Shown here: in pieces, positions 15,391 through 24,877 of the stretch
Layout: each line of letters opens with the position of its first letter
How positions within the stretch are numbered: the stretch's first letter is position 1
Origin: Saprospiraceae bacterium
GTDB lineage: Bacteria; Bacteroidota; Bacteroidia; Chitinophagales; Saprospiraceae
Direction of reading: 5' to 3'
Length of the DNA: 40,440 nucleotides
Assembly (NCBI GenBank): GCA_016787415.1
Contig: JAEUUT010000262.1
Coordinates: 1-40,440, forward strand
The notes under the pieces: generated by a model
The model's input: the letters and a program-made list of their open reading frames with translations, nothing else
Database searches by the model: none
What the model was told of the DNA's origin: nothing
Position numbers and translations under genes: made by a program

Positions 15391-18300
15391 ATGCTCAACG
15401 CTCTCATAAAATTCTCTTTACAAAACCGCTTGTTCGTGGTGGCAGCAGCGGCCCTACTCCTGGCCTGGGGAGGCTGGACGATCACCCACTTACCAGTGGA
15501 CGTATTGCCCGATCTCAACCGCCCCCGCGTGACGGTTTTCCTCGAAGCCGGCGGGATGTCGCCCGAAGAAGTGGAAGCGCAAGCCGTTTTGCCTATCGAA
15601 ACAGCCCTCAACGGATCACCTGGTGTGGAAACAGTACGCAGTAGTTCTTCGCGAGGTATCGGGCTCGTATTTGTGGAGTTCGACTGGGATGTAGACGTCT
15701 ACCGTGCCCGCCAACTCGTAGCCGAAAAACTCGCCACCGTGCCGCTGCCTGAAGGCATTGTACCGGTTATGGGACCAATTTCGTCAGTTATGGGTCAGAT
15801 CATGTTGGTAGGTGTAACTGCCGAGCCAGATAGTACCAATGGTGCTACGCTAAGTACCGCAGCAGATCTGCGAACGCTGGCAGATTTCACTATCCGGCGC
15901 AGGTTGCTGGCTATCAAAGGGATAGCGCAGGTGATCCCTATGGGTGGTGACAGGTTGCAATATCAGGTACTCGTTTCGTCGACTAAACTCAAACAGTATA
16001 ACCTGACGCTTGAAGACCTCGACCGCGCACTTTCCAATGCCAACCTGAACACCACTGGCAGTTTTTTTAACCGGTATGGTTCAGAAGTATTGATCTCCGT
16101 ACTGGGCCGCTCCAAAAACCTGGAAGATTTGCAACGAACGGTCGTAGCCAACCGGGAAGGTTCGCCGGTGCTGCTCAGCCAGGTCGCCAACGTACAATTC
16201 GGTGCAGCCATCAAGCGCGGCGACGCCTCGGTGAATGCGAGACCCGCCGTTATCCTGACGGTTGAAAAACAGCCGGGTGCGAGCACAGTGAACTTGACGG
16301 AAGAAGTAGAAAAAGCGCTCGATGAGTTGAAACCTTCATTGCCACCTGATGTACGACTGAATGCGAAGGTTTTTCAGCAAAAAAACTTCATTGTTAATTC
16401 GTTGACCAATGTGGAAGAAGCCTTGCGAGACGGATTTATTCTGGTGATCATCGTACTGTTTTTATTCTTGCTGAATTTCCGTACCACCATCATCACCTTG
16501 ACGGCCATTCCGCTCTCTCTGGTGATTACCGCATTGGTATTCAATTGGTTCGGTATTTCCATCAACACATTGACGCTCGGTGGTCTGGCTATCGCCATTG
16601 GCGAACTCGTGGACGACGCCATTGTGGACGTAGAAAATGTGTTTCGACGGCTTCGGGAAAACCGCGAACAGGGAAATCCAAAAAATGCCCTCCAGGTTAT
16701 CTTCGATGCATCAAGCGAAGTGCGCAATTCCATCGTGTACGCCACCATCATCGTCGTGCTGGTGTTCCTGCCGCTGTTTCAGTTGCAAGGCATCGAGGGC
16801 CGGATATTTGCACCCCTTGGCATTGCCTATATTACTTCGATCCTGGCGTCGCTGGTGGTGTCGCTCACCGTCACGCCTGCGCTTTGTTCTTACCTGCTGC
16901 CCAAATCGAAACTCAACGAAGGGAAAGAATCGCGTTTGGTGACCTGGTTGAAAAGACAGGACCTTAAGTTGCTGAACTTTGGCCTTGGACATTCGCGTGT
17001 GGTAATAAGTGCTGCGTCATTACTGGTTATAGGGGCGTTGTTGCTGGTCACGCGGTTCGGTACCGAGTTTTTGCCGCCGTTTAATGAAGGGAGTTTCACG
17101 GTTAACTTATATGCTCCAGCAGGCACTTCGCTGGAAGAAAGCAACAAAATCGGTACGGTAGCCGAGCAACTAATCCTGCGCGTACCCGACGTAGAGTACA
17201 CTGCCCGACGCACCGGTCGCGCCGAACTCGACGAACACGTGGAACCGGTATCCAACTCCGAAATCGAGGTGGAACTGCACGAAGGTGCCCGCCCACGGAA
17301 GGAGGTTGTGGCTGACATCCGTCAACAACTCAGCAATCTGGCTGGCGTTTCGATGAGCATCGGACAGCCTATTTCGCACCGTCTCGACCACCTACTGAGC
17401 GGGGTACGTGCACAAGTGGCTATCAAGTTGTTCGGCGAAGACCTGACCGAATTACGTGCCCTGGCTGGACAGGTGAAAGAGGTTGTTGAGACTGTGCCAG
17501 GTGCAGTAGATGTCCAGGTGGAACGCCAAGTGCTGGTACCGCAACTAACTATCCGGCTCGACCGTAATGCTTTACAGCGCTACGGTATGCAAACCGGTGA
17601 AGTAGCCCGCGACCTCGAAGTCTTGTACGGCGGCAAAGTGATCAGTCAAGTGCTGGACGGACAAAAGACCTTCGATCTGGTATTGAGGGCCGTAGCGGAA
17701 GACCGCGAAAACCTGGAAAACATCCGCAATACCCAGATCCATACACCGGAAGGTGTGCTGATCCCGCTGGAAAGTATCGCCCATATCGAATACGAAAAGG
17801 GCATTAATACTGTGAGTCACGAGGATGGGCAGCGGCGCATGGTCGTATCCGCTAACGTACAGGGACGCGACCTGGGCAGCACCGTGGAAGAGATGCAACG
17901 CACAGTAGCGGAAAAAATCAAAATGCCCCAAGGGTATTTCCTGGAATACGGTGGTCAGTTCGAAGCGCAACAGGCTGCTTCACGGCTCATCGGTGTGCTA
18001 AGCATCTTCGCTTTTCTGGGCATCTTCCTGGTTTTATACGCGCATTTCCGTTCATGGCGGATCGTGGTGCAAGTCATGCTCAATATTCCGTTGGCGCTGG
18101 TCGGTTCTGTCGTCGCCGTGTGGCTCACCGGTGGCACTTTTTCAGTAGCTACGCTGGTGGGTTTTATCACCCTCACCGGTATTGCTTCCCGCAACGGTAT
18201 AATGATGATATCGCACTATCTCCATTTGATGGAACACGAAGGCGAACAATTCAACAAACAAATGATCATACGTGGCTCGATGGAACGGCTTGTACCTGTG

Positions 18301-18543
18301 CTGATGACAGCTTTGGTGGCAGCGCTGGCACTTGTCCCGCTGACGTTGGATGCACAGGCAGCAGGCAAGGAGATCCTGTACCCGGTAGCGACGGTCATTC
18401 TGGGGGGGCTGCTCAGTTCCACTTTGCTGGATATGATCGTAACGCCGACCGTATTCTGGGCATGGGGCGAACGCGCGGTCAAAGACTATTTTGAAGGAAA
18501 GAAACAATCTGCTCACCTGACATCCAATCCCGATAAGTTATGA
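15391..18543 (+). CDS. RND efflux pump, CusA/CzcA-like inner-membrane subunit
   Basis: A 1050-residue RND transporter, full length. The N-terminal amphipathic segment (MLNALIKFSLQNRLFVV), two large periplasmic loops and twelve hydrophobic helices are all visible. The TM4 relay segment GGLAIAIGELVDDAIVDVEN has the Asp pair at 408-409. The second porter loop contains FLPPFNEGSFTVNLYAPAG, then TGRAELDEHVEPV, as in heavy-metal RND pumps. However, the Met of the CusA copper site that normally follows this GRAE segment is not visible here (PVSNSEIEVEL). Substrate therefore cannot be fixed by motif; copper/silver is suggested by context. The TolC-like gene overlaps its stop by four bases (ATGA), so the operon order is pump, channel, adaptor. 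Confidence 0.95.
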   Translation: MLNALIKFSLQNRLFVVAAAALLLAWGGWTITHLPVDVLPDLNRPRVTVFLEAGGMSPEEVEAQAVLPIETALNGSPGVETVRSSSSRGIGLVFVEFDWDVDVYRARQLVAEKLATVPLPEGIVPVMGPISSVMGQIMLVGVTAEPDSTNGATLSTAADLRTLADFTIRRRLLAIKGIAQVIPMGGDRLQYQVLVSSTKLKQYNLTLEDLDRALSNANLNTTGSFFNRYGSEVLISVLGRSKNLEDLQRTVVANREGSPVLLSQVANVQFGAAIKRGDASVNARPAVILTVEKQPGASTVNLTEEVEKALDELKPSLPPDVRLNAKVFQQKNFIVNSLTNVEEALRDGFILVIIVLFLFLLNFRTTIITLTAIPLSLVITALVFNWFGISINTLTLGGLAIAIGELVDDAIVDVENVFRRLRENREQGNPKNALQVIFDASSEVRNSIVYATIIVVLVFLPLFQLQGIEGRIFAPLGIAYITSILASLVVSLTVTPALCSYLLPKSKLNEGKESRLVTWLKRQDLKLLNFGLGHSRVVISAASLLVIGALLLVTRFGTEFLPPFNEGSFTVNLYAPAGTSLEESNKIGTVAEQLILRVPDVEYTARRTGRAELDEHVEPVSNSEIEVELHEGARPRKEVVADIRQQLSNLAGVSMSIGQPISHRLDHLLSGVRAQVAIKLFGEDLTELRALAGQVKEVVETVPGAVDVQVERQVLVPQLTIRLDRNALQRYGMQTGEVARDLEVLYGGKVISQVLDGQKTFDLVLRAVAEDRENLENIRNTQIHTPEGVLIPLESIAHIEYEKGINTVSHEDGQRRMVVSANVQGRDLGSTVEEMQRTVAEKIKMPQGYFLEYGGQFEAQQAASRLIGVLSIFAFLGIFLVLYAHFRSWRIVVQVMLNIPLALVGSVVAVWLTGGTFSVATLVGFITLTGIASRNGIMMISHYLHLMEHEGEQFNKQMIIRGSMERLVPVLMTALVAALALVPLTLDAQAAGKEILYPVATVILGGLLSSTLLDMIVTPTVFWAWGERAVKDYFEGKKQSAHLTSNPDKL

Positions 18544-19712
18544 AACTGCTGATTAAAATCCTGATTTTTAGTTTGAGCGCTTCTCAAATATGGGCGCAAA
18601 CAACTTCCGAACAGGTTGTGCAAGCCGCTCTCCGCAACCACCCGCTTAATCGAGCAGCCGCTTTCGACGTACAAGCAAAAAAGTACGCGGAAAAAGCCGC
18701 ACTCAACCTGCCGAATCCAGAGATCAATGCGGAAAGTCCAACCGGGGAATTTTATGCTGTAGGCGTGCTGCAATCGTTCGAGTTTCCAACTGTATATACA
18801 CGGCAAAAGCGGGTGGCGAAAGCTGAAACCGCACTTGCTCAAACCGGACAAGCCGTGAATGAAAACGAACTTCGTTACACTCTTCGCACACTATATCTGG
18901 AAGCGCAAGTGGCGGAATATCAAGCAAGGCAGTGGGCCGAACGAGATAGTCTATATACGCAACTTGCTGAAACGGCTGCCCGACAATTTACAGGCGGTGA
19001 GATCGATTTTTTGCAGAAAACTCTGGTCGAAAACGATGCAGGCACCGTACATCAGGAACGCCTGGCTGCCGAACAAAACGTATACTTGTTTCGCCAGCAA
19101 CTGCTAACACTCACAGGTCTTGCGGATTTAGGCGTTCTATCGCCACTTGTAGCCGATACACTTGGCTTATTCGGGCAAACACTGCAAGGAAACCTTACAG
19201 GTAATCCTTCTGTGGCTTATGAACAGCAAACCGCAAAGGTGGCAGAGCAAAGAATCAATTTAGCGAAAAGCCGTGCCTTACCTAACTTTTCTCTCGGTTA
19301 TCTGAATCAAGGCATACGTAGCACCCCTATAGATTACCGGTTTCGCGCCAGTATTGGTATTCCGCTCTGGGCAGGTCAATACCGTTCCGGGGTGAAAAGT
19401 GCTGAAGCCGAAAGTCAGGCAGCCATTGCCCGTGCCGAAGCACAGAGCCAGACCATTGCGCTCGAACGCGAACGCGCCCAACGTGAATCCGTTACCAAAC
19501 TCGGCTTACTGCATTACTACGAACGGGAAGCGCTACCTCGTAGCCAGGTACTGATTTCCACTGCACTACGCTTGCGGGAAGCCGGCCAGACGGACTATCT
19601 TACTTTTTTGCGTACATTAGATGGGGCTTATGCAATTAAGCGCGAATACGCCATCCAGGTGCAGGCTTTCGAAACGGCTCGCATCAGACTACTTTACTTA
19701 TCAGGAAAGTAG
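18540..19712 (+). CDS. TolC-family outer-membrane efflux channel (CusC-like)
   Basis: A 390-residue outer-membrane factor with a signal peptide (ILIFSLSASQIWAQ). It shows the two structural repeats of the TolC family: long Ala/Gln/Glu-rich helices (AEYQARQWAERDSLYTQLAE and AEAESQAAIARAEAQSQ) with short beta parts such as GEFYAVGVLQSFEFPT and ALPNFSLGYLNQG. At 390 residues it is shorter than typical CusC (about 450), which is common in Bacteroidota. The ATG overlaps the pump gene stop, giving translational coupling. It would form the outer-membrane exit duct of the RND complex. Confidence 0.92.
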   Translation: MKLLIKILIFSLSASQIWAQTTSEQVVQAALRNHPLNRAAAFDVQAKKYAEKAALNLPNPEINAESPTGEFYAVGVLQSFEFPTVYTRQKRVAKAETALAQTGQAVNENELRYTLRTLYLEAQVAEYQARQWAERDSLYTQLAETAARQFTGGEIDFLQKTLVENDAGTVHQERLAAEQNVYLFRQQLLTLTGLADLGVLSPLVADTLGLFGQTLQGNLTGNPSVAYEQQTAKVAEQRINLAKSRALPNFSLGYLNQGIRSTPIDYRFRASIGIPLWAGQYRSGVKSAEAESQAAIARAEAQSQTIALERERAQRESVTKLGLLHYYEREALPRSQVLISTALRLREAGQTDYLTFLRTLDGAYAIKREYAIQVQAFETARIRLLYLSGK

Positions 19713-19748
19713 TTCTAAACCTTTGACTTTCAATTAAAAATAAGGATT

Positions 19749-21443
19749 ATGAAATTATATGCTTTCGTTTTCTTCCTTCTCAGCCTCGGATTGACCTCTT
19801 CTCCTGCTTTTGCACATGGCGATGAAATTGCTACAGATCCGGGCGTGGCGAAAGATCATTTTACCGTTTATGGTCAAAGCGACCGCTATGAACTCACGCT
19901 TTATTATCCCGAATTGAATGCGGGACAGGAAGCACATCTCATGCTTTACATAGCGGATTTTAAAACCAACCGCCCCATCGACAAGGCTGAATTAAAAATT
20001 ACTGCTGCGGATAATGCCCAGGTCTCTTTTGAAATAAATGCACTTTCATCCGGTGTATATGAGTTGCACGGTACCTTCCCTGAGAATAAAACCTACGCGC
20101 TCAACGTACAGATAAATCATCCTGACGGAGCCGATTTGATCGGCATTACAGGTCTGGAAGTAGGCAAAAAACTATCTGATACTGTGGGTACTCCCACCGA
20201 GCCGGTCTCGTCGAATAACCAATGGCTCTGGTTTATCGGAGGCATCTGTCTGGGTGGTCTGGGTGTTTGGTTCGTAGGTCGCCGCAGAAACCGGACACTG
20301 ACGGTACTCTTACTGTTAGCCAGTGCCTGGTTTTCCGCTCCGAATTTTAATCCTGTATTTGCACATGGTGATGAAGAACACGGTCCCCAATCGGGGGGAA
20401 GCGGTTACGGTAAATCGGTGTATGCTCCCAAAGAGACGCAGTTTTTATTTGAAATTCTGACCCAGCCGATTGCTATAGGCGATTATCAGTCGGCGACCAC
20501 TATGTATGGAACGATCATACCTTCTTCCGGAGGACTGGGTGCGGTGATGGCTCCGCAAAGCGGTCGGATTACAAGAGTAAATGTGGCGGTCGGGCAAACA
20601 GTACGCGCTGGACAAGCAGTAGCAGTTTTGCAGCAAAATGTCGGTACTGCCGATCAGGTAGGGATCGCTACTAACAATGCCGGACTGGCAGTACAAATTG
20701 AAAGCGCCAGAACACGGGTAACGGCTACGAAACGAGAGTTGGATCGCCTGAGAAAAATCGAGGATATAGCTGCTGCGAAAGACGTGCAGACAGCCGAGGC
20801 AAACTACAACCAGGCATTGACCGAATTACAAACCCTGGAAAGTCGTGCAATGGGCGCAAATTCAGCAGCCAATAGCCGTACGATAACGCTTACCTCTCCG
20901 ATTTCGGGTGTGATGGGTGCCTTTACACTTACACCAGGCGCAGAGGTATCAGCCGGACAAACTTTGTTTACCGTGACAAATCTGAACAAGGTGTACGTAG
21001 AAGCACAGGTGTATGACCGCGATTTGCCTGTGATTAGGGCAGGCAACAAGTTCCTTGTGACTTGTTCTACCGACGACCACAAAACCGCCGAAGTACGACT
21101 GATCTCGCCGGCACAAACAATGAATCCTGGCAATCAAAGTCAGCGCGTGTTGTTTGAAATGGATAATCCGAAAGGCGAATTCAAAATTGGCGAATTCGTA
21201 ACAGTGAAGGCGCTGAACCAGCAGACCAGTCGGAATATCTCTATTCCCAATTCTGCTTTGACCGAAATTAATGGCAAACCGGCTGTATTTTTAAAAGACG
21301 GACCGGAGATATTTAGCCTGAGTTATGTACAAACAGGCGAAGACGATGGAACCCGAACGCTGATTTTGAAAGGCGTGGAGGAAGGGGAAAAAGTAGTGGC
21401 TAACGGAGCCTACGAAGTGAAGATGATGTATTTGAATCAGTGA
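19749..21443 (+). CDS. RND periplasmic adaptor with extra N-terminal domain (CusB-like)
   Basis: A 564-residue membrane-fusion protein with a composite structure. Residues 1-22 are a signal peptide ending in AFAHGDE; about 30-160 form an extra beta-rich domain (HFTVYGQSDRYELTLYYPEL, LMLYIADFKTNRPIDKAEL). About 172-200 contain a membrane segment (WLWFIGGICLGGLGVWFVG), basic residues and a second hydrophobic stretch that ends in PVFAHGDEEHG at about 203-210, which resembles a second signal-peptide junction. The normal HlyD/CusB part follows: lipoyl halves (GAVMAPQSGRITRVNVAVGQ; LTSPISGVMGAFTLTPGAE), a helical hairpin and a beta-barrel. It looks like an old fusion of two exported proteins. The operon ends with a strong terminator 10 bp downstream. 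Confidence 0.92.
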   Translation: MKLYAFVFFLLSLGLTSSPAFAHGDEIATDPGVAKDHFTVYGQSDRYELTLYYPELNAGQEAHLMLYIADFKTNRPIDKAELKITAADNAQVSFEINALSSGVYELHGTFPENKTYALNVQINHPDGADLIGITGLEVGKKLSDTVGTPTEPVSSNNQWLWFIGGICLGGLGVWFVGRRRNRTLTVLLLLASAWFSAPNFNPVFAHGDEEHGPQSGGSGYGKSVYAPKETQFLFEILTQPIAIGDYQSATTMYGTIIPSSGGLGAVMAPQSGRITRVNVAVGQTVRAGQAVAVLQQNVGTADQVGIATNNAGLAVQIESARTRVTATKRELDRLRKIEDIAAAKDVQTAEANYNQALTELQTLESRAMGANSAANSRTITLTSPISGVMGAFTLTPGAEVSAGQTLFTVTNLNKVYVEAQVYDRDLPVIRAGNKFLVTCSTDDHKTAEVRLISPAQTMNPGNQSQRVLFEMDNPKGEFKIGEFVTVKALNQQTSRNISIPNSALTEINGKPAVFLKDGPEIFSLSYVQTGEDDGTRTLILKGVEEGEKVVANGAYEVKMMYLNQ

Positions 21444-21452
21444 TAGTTGTGT

Positions 21453-21489
21453 TGACAGCCATTCGTTTCACTGAATTGAATGGCTGTCA
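21453..21489 (+). terminator. Rho-independent terminator of the RND operon
   Basis: A 12-bp perfect stem TGACAGCCATTC (21453-21464) with GAATGGCTGTCA (21478-21489), 13-nt loop, followed directly by CCTTTTTTG. Placed 10 bp after the adaptor stop codon. Confidence 0.88.
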
Positions 21490-21522
21490 CCTTTTTTGTG
21501 CAGAACTTAAATCAATGTAAAT

Positions 21523-21588
21523 GGGCCACCCGACAACGCCGAATGACCGCTGATTTCAACCGATAGCAACGGCTATCCGAATTTTATT
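21523..21588. repeat. Hairpin-forming 66-bp element, copy 1
   Basis: Starts GGGCCACCCGACAACGCC and ends CTATCCGAATTTTATT. It matches the element at 31094-31161 in the same orientation, with four substitutions and two single-base indels. Read on the minus strand it can form a GC-rich stem with a GTT loop plus a second small hairpin (GATAGC-loop-GCTATC). The G-to-A change relative to copy 2 keeps pairing as G-U on the minus strand. The surrounding 285 bp between the adaptor gene and the pseudogene contain nothing else beyond the terminator. Confidence 0.75.
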
Positions 21589-21728
21589 GCTGGCACGTAG
21601 TATCATCGGGCACTTATAAAGGGATTGGCTGCTAAATTAGCGGGACAGCAGTTGTTAGGAAGTTGATGATTTATAAATACAAAATTCCAATCTTGTAATT
21701 TTGCAATTTTGAAGATTGATCCATGTGA

Positions 21729-23241
21729 ACCAAGTCTATCGACTGGTTAGTTAGCACAGTCGGAGAAATTACAGGTAGTCTTGGTAGTGTCAGTGACGGG
21801 TTCGACGTACGTACCGTCGCGCTTGACCCTGACTTGGTAGTGTTATGGACCGATACCTGGAACGGCACCGGCAATGCTGACGACATGGGGCGAAGTATTG
21901 TTGTGGATGAGGACAAAAACGTAATGGTGGTAGGCTATACCCAGATGGCGGCGACCGCGACGCGCTGTTGCTCCAGTACAATACGTGCAGTCTCATCAAT
22001 TCAGAAACTTATGACGGTGGTGAAGGTAATGATGAGTTCACCCAGTTACTGCTTGGCGCTGACGGTAATATGATGGTGGCAGGCTATTCCACCCGGAAAG
22101 GTAATGCTGATTTCCTTTCGGCGTATTATGCCAGCAATGGCACTTTATTGTGGTCGGAAACTTACAATGGCTTGTTGAACAAGGATGATAAAGCCCAGCA
22201 CATTTCTAAGGGGAAGGGTGAAGACTATATTATATCAGGTTCTACTCGTGATCCAGCAAATGAAGATCTGGAAACGGTTCTCAGTATTAGGTACGTCATG
22301 CACGACTTAGTGAAACCGCAAGACGAAGCGGTGACGGCACCATTCGTAGAAAATCGTGGACATCTCCTATCTACAAATGGTACGCCAGCCAGTAATATTC
22401 GATACTACTCTCGCAGCACATATCCCAACCTGTTTTTGTCCGATGAAACAGCACATTTCGTTTTCTATCATATCGATAGTTCTTATATTACAGATGATAC
22501 CATAGTACGGCTGGATATCGATTTTGCAGGCGCATTACCCGACCGGCCTGCACCAGCGGTAGGCTTGGAACGGCAGTCAAGGTTTCATAACTACTATTCC
22601 AACCATATTTCTGGTGGAAGAGAGCGGACACCACTGTATAACAAGGTTTTGTTTCCAAGTGTATATGAATACACAGATGTAATTTTTGGACAGGGCGATG
22701 AAGGAAATTTATGCGCTTTGTATATAAGCCGGGTAGCGATCCAGATGACTTGGTACTGGAATTTACCGGCGCTACTGCCATTTCTGTCCTGCCAAATGGA
22801 GACCTAAAAGTGGAAACTATTTTAGAAGATCTGATTCTACCATCACCGGAAGCAATGACAGTCAGCAGTTTAGGAGTTGAAACGGAAATAAAAGCGTGGA
22901 CACCCTATTACTATACTGGATTGGGTGGAGTTATCTCTGTGATTCGCACAAACTCTTATATCGTTCAAACAGATGATGTTTTGTTACCGGATTATTCGGT
23001 GTTCCTTTCACCCAATCCTTGTATGGAGAACTTGTCTTTGGAAATAAAAAAGGAAGGCGTACAAGCAACTGGTGTTCAGATCTATGACGTTTTAGGGCGT
23101 GTTATAGTTCAGATGCCCTTGTCAGCGGAACAAAGCAAATGGAATATTCCGATGCAACAGCTGCCAACCGGGACTTATCATCTGGTATGTACTACGTCAG
23201 CCGGTTTATGGTCAGGTAAATTTGTGAAGATAAGTAAATAG
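21729..23241 (+). pseudogene. Decayed T9SS-secreted SBBP-type repeat protein
   Basis: One reading sense passes through three frames. Frame 1 (from 21729) encodes repeat-like sequence such as WTDTWNGTGNADDMGRSIVV. Around 21944 one base appears lost and the protein continues as GGDRDALLLQYNT, then ETYDGGEGNDEFTQLLLGAD. Around 22710 another loss shifts it to RFVYKPGSDPDDLVLEFTGA, ending in a T9SS sorting domain (VFLSPNPCMENLSLEI, YDVLGRVIVQM, GTYHLVC, WSGKFVKISK). The middle (ENRGHL, YEYTDVIFGQGDEGNL) matches the domain found with SBBP repeats in Bacteroidota secreted proteins. The 5' end with a signal peptide is missing, as an in-frame stop at 21726 precedes it. Sequencing error could explain the frameshifts but not the missing start. 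Confidence 0.8.
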
Positions 23242-23249
23242 GCTCATCC

Positions 23250-23282
23250 TGCCGGAGCCGCTTAGATAAAGTGGCTCCGGCA
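23250..23282 (+). terminator. Stem-loop after the T9SS pseudogene
   Basis: TGCCGGAGCC (23250-23259) pairs with GGCTCCGGCA (23273-23282), and the stem can be lengthened inward by four pairs including one G-U, leaving a 5-nt loop. T-rich sequence (TAATATAAGTTTTT) follows. Only 8 bp after the pseudogene stop. Confidence 0.75.
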
Positions 23283-23296
23283 TAATATAAGTTTTT

Positions 23297-24739
23297 ATGC
23301 TTAAACGAAGTACATTTTGGCATCTCTTACTTGTTTTGAGTTTTCCGCTTCTTGCTCCTGCTCAAGACTGGGAGCCCGTGTTACCATTTCCCGTTTCAGA
23401 TATAAGCAGCAGGCAGATATTGGACTTATATCCTGATACCTTAGAAGATCGCCTCTATATAGGCGGTAGATTTCGGAATATTGGTAGTGATACATTTAGG
23501 AACATAGTCGCCTATGATGGAATTCATTTCTATAAGGTCCTTGATATGAATACATGTATCAGTGCAGGGTGCAGTGGCGTGTTCACAATTGGGCGGTATC
23601 GAGATGAAATAGTGGCCAGTTTAATATATTTCGAACCGCAAGATGGCGCTCCAATCGTTGGAGTTGGCAGTTGGAATGGCGAACAATGGCACCCCTTGGG
23701 AGGAGGAATTGCATTGGAGTATTTAAATGAAACACAAGAATATTTTCCAGTAACGGCCTACGATTTCTCTATTTATGATGACAACTTGTATATAGCCGGG
23801 TACTTACCAATTATTGACTCGCTACCTGCTCAAGGAGTAGGTGCCTGGGATGGCACTCAATGGCATACGTTCAATTTATTCGAGGGCATTCCTACGGATG
23901 CTATTCTGGCTAACAGTGTTGCTAAATACCAGGGAAATCTTTATTTGGGTGACAACATCGTCCTGACGGTCAATGGAGAAACACTCAGCGACCTGATCAT
24001 GTATGATGGCACTGCATGGCAGAAAGTGGGTGATGGGCTTATAGATGGGTTGACCAATCTGCATGACGTGGAAGTCTTTCAGGACAAACTTTACGTCGCC
24101 GGTTACTTCGCTCAATCCGACGGAAATCCCGGCAACAGCATCATGAGTTGGGATGGAGACCAATGGAATGACTTGGGTGGTGGAGTATGCGGCTTAGGCA
24201 TCATTGACGATCTCTTCGTTTACAAGGACAAACTGTATGTGTGTGGACTTTTTGATTGCATTAGCGGTATCGAAGCGCACAATTTGGCAGTGTGGGACGG
24301 TACGAAATGGTGTAGTATCGGGCATTCCACCTTTAACCAGCCGGTAAATACAATTGCCGTATGGCGGGATACCGTTTATGTGGGAGGTGGCTTCTATCAG
24401 ATCAACGGCCAACCAGTGCGTCATCTGGCACGTTTTGTAGGAGACCCCTCTGGGAGTGTCTGTTCAGAGCCAATATCTGCTCTGGAGCCTGTGCCAGATG
24501 TATCATCGGATTTGTCCTTGTATCCCAATCCGGTAAGCAATATGCTTACCATCAACCATTCCAGTTTTAAAGGCTCAATCCGTTATGAAGTAGTGGATTT
24601 GTCGGGTCGTACCCAATGGTCGTGTGCGGATTGCCCCGACCTGCAAGAAGTTTTGGTGGCAGACTGGCCAGCGGGTTCGTACTTGGTACGAGCAATTGGA
24701 GCCTACGGAGTTGTAGTAAAGGGATTTGTGAAACGATAG
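23297..24739 (+). CDS. T9SS-secreted beta-propeller-like protein, paralog 1
   Basis: A 480-residue secreted protein: signal peptide (WHLLLVLSFPLLAPAQ), then six or seven blade-like repeats built on LYIGGRF..., ...VAYDG or SWDGDQWNDLGGG patterns (for example RLYIGGRFRNIG, LYIAGYLPIID, LYVAGYFAQSDG, VYVGGGFYQING), and a T9SS sorting domain from about residue 400 (LSLYPNPVSNMLTI, YEVVDLSGRTQW, GSYLVRA). The repeats match the WDG-type propeller proteins common in Bacteroidota, with no catalytic motif. It is very similar along its whole length to the next gene (24878-26323); the two arose by tandem duplication. Function unknown; a cell-surface or matrix protein. Confidence 0.85.
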   Translation: MLKRSTFWHLLLVLSFPLLAPAQDWEPVLPFPVSDISSRQILDLYPDTLEDRLYIGGRFRNIGSDTFRNIVAYDGIHFYKVLDMNTCISAGCSGVFTIGRYRDEIVASLIYFEPQDGAPIVGVGSWNGEQWHPLGGGIALEYLNETQEYFPVTAYDFSIYDDNLYIAGYLPIIDSLPAQGVGAWDGTQWHTFNLFEGIPTDAILANSVAKYQGNLYLGDNIVLTVNGETLSDLIMYDGTAWQKVGDGLIDGLTNLHDVEVFQDKLYVAGYFAQSDGNPGNSIMSWDGDQWNDLGGGVCGLGIIDDLFVYKDKLYVCGLFDCISGIEAHNLAVWDGTKWCSIGHSTFNQPVNTIAVWRDTVYVGGGFYQINGQPVRHLARFVGDPSGSVCSEPISALEPVPDVSSDLSLYPNPVSNMLTINHSSFKGSIRYEVVDLSGRTQWSCADCPDLQEVLVADWPAGSYLVRAIGAYGVVVKGFVKR

Positions 24740-24769
24740 CGTGTGTAAAGTAAGAACTATCAGATCTTT

Positions 24770-24823
24770 CTTACAACCGACCTCGGTAGTTGGTCAGGTA
24801 AATTTGTAAAATTAAACAAATAG
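24770..24823 (+). pseudogene. Relic C-terminal tail of a T9SS protein
   Basis: Between the two paralogs the sequence still reads LTTDLGSWSGKFVKLNK followed by a stop, almost the same as the end of the pseudogene at 21729-23241 (CTTSAGLWSGKFVKISK, stop). The shared DNA starts TGGTCAGGTAAATTTGT. It is the last 17 codons of a lost T9SS gene copy, still followed by a terminator hairpin. Confidence 0.7.
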
Positions 24824-24834
24824 ATTTTCTGGCG

Positions 24835-24861
24835 GGGCACGGCTTGCGATTAGCCGTGCCC
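24835..24861 (+). terminator. Stem-loop between the two propeller genes
   Basis: Perfect 10-bp stem GGGCACGGCT (24835-24844) / AGCCGTGCCC (24852-24861), 7-nt loop, followed by TATATTTTC. It belongs logically to the relic T9SS tail just upstream and lies 16 bp before the start of the next gene. Confidence 0.75.
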
Positions 24862-24877
24862 TATATTTTCTGTTCCA

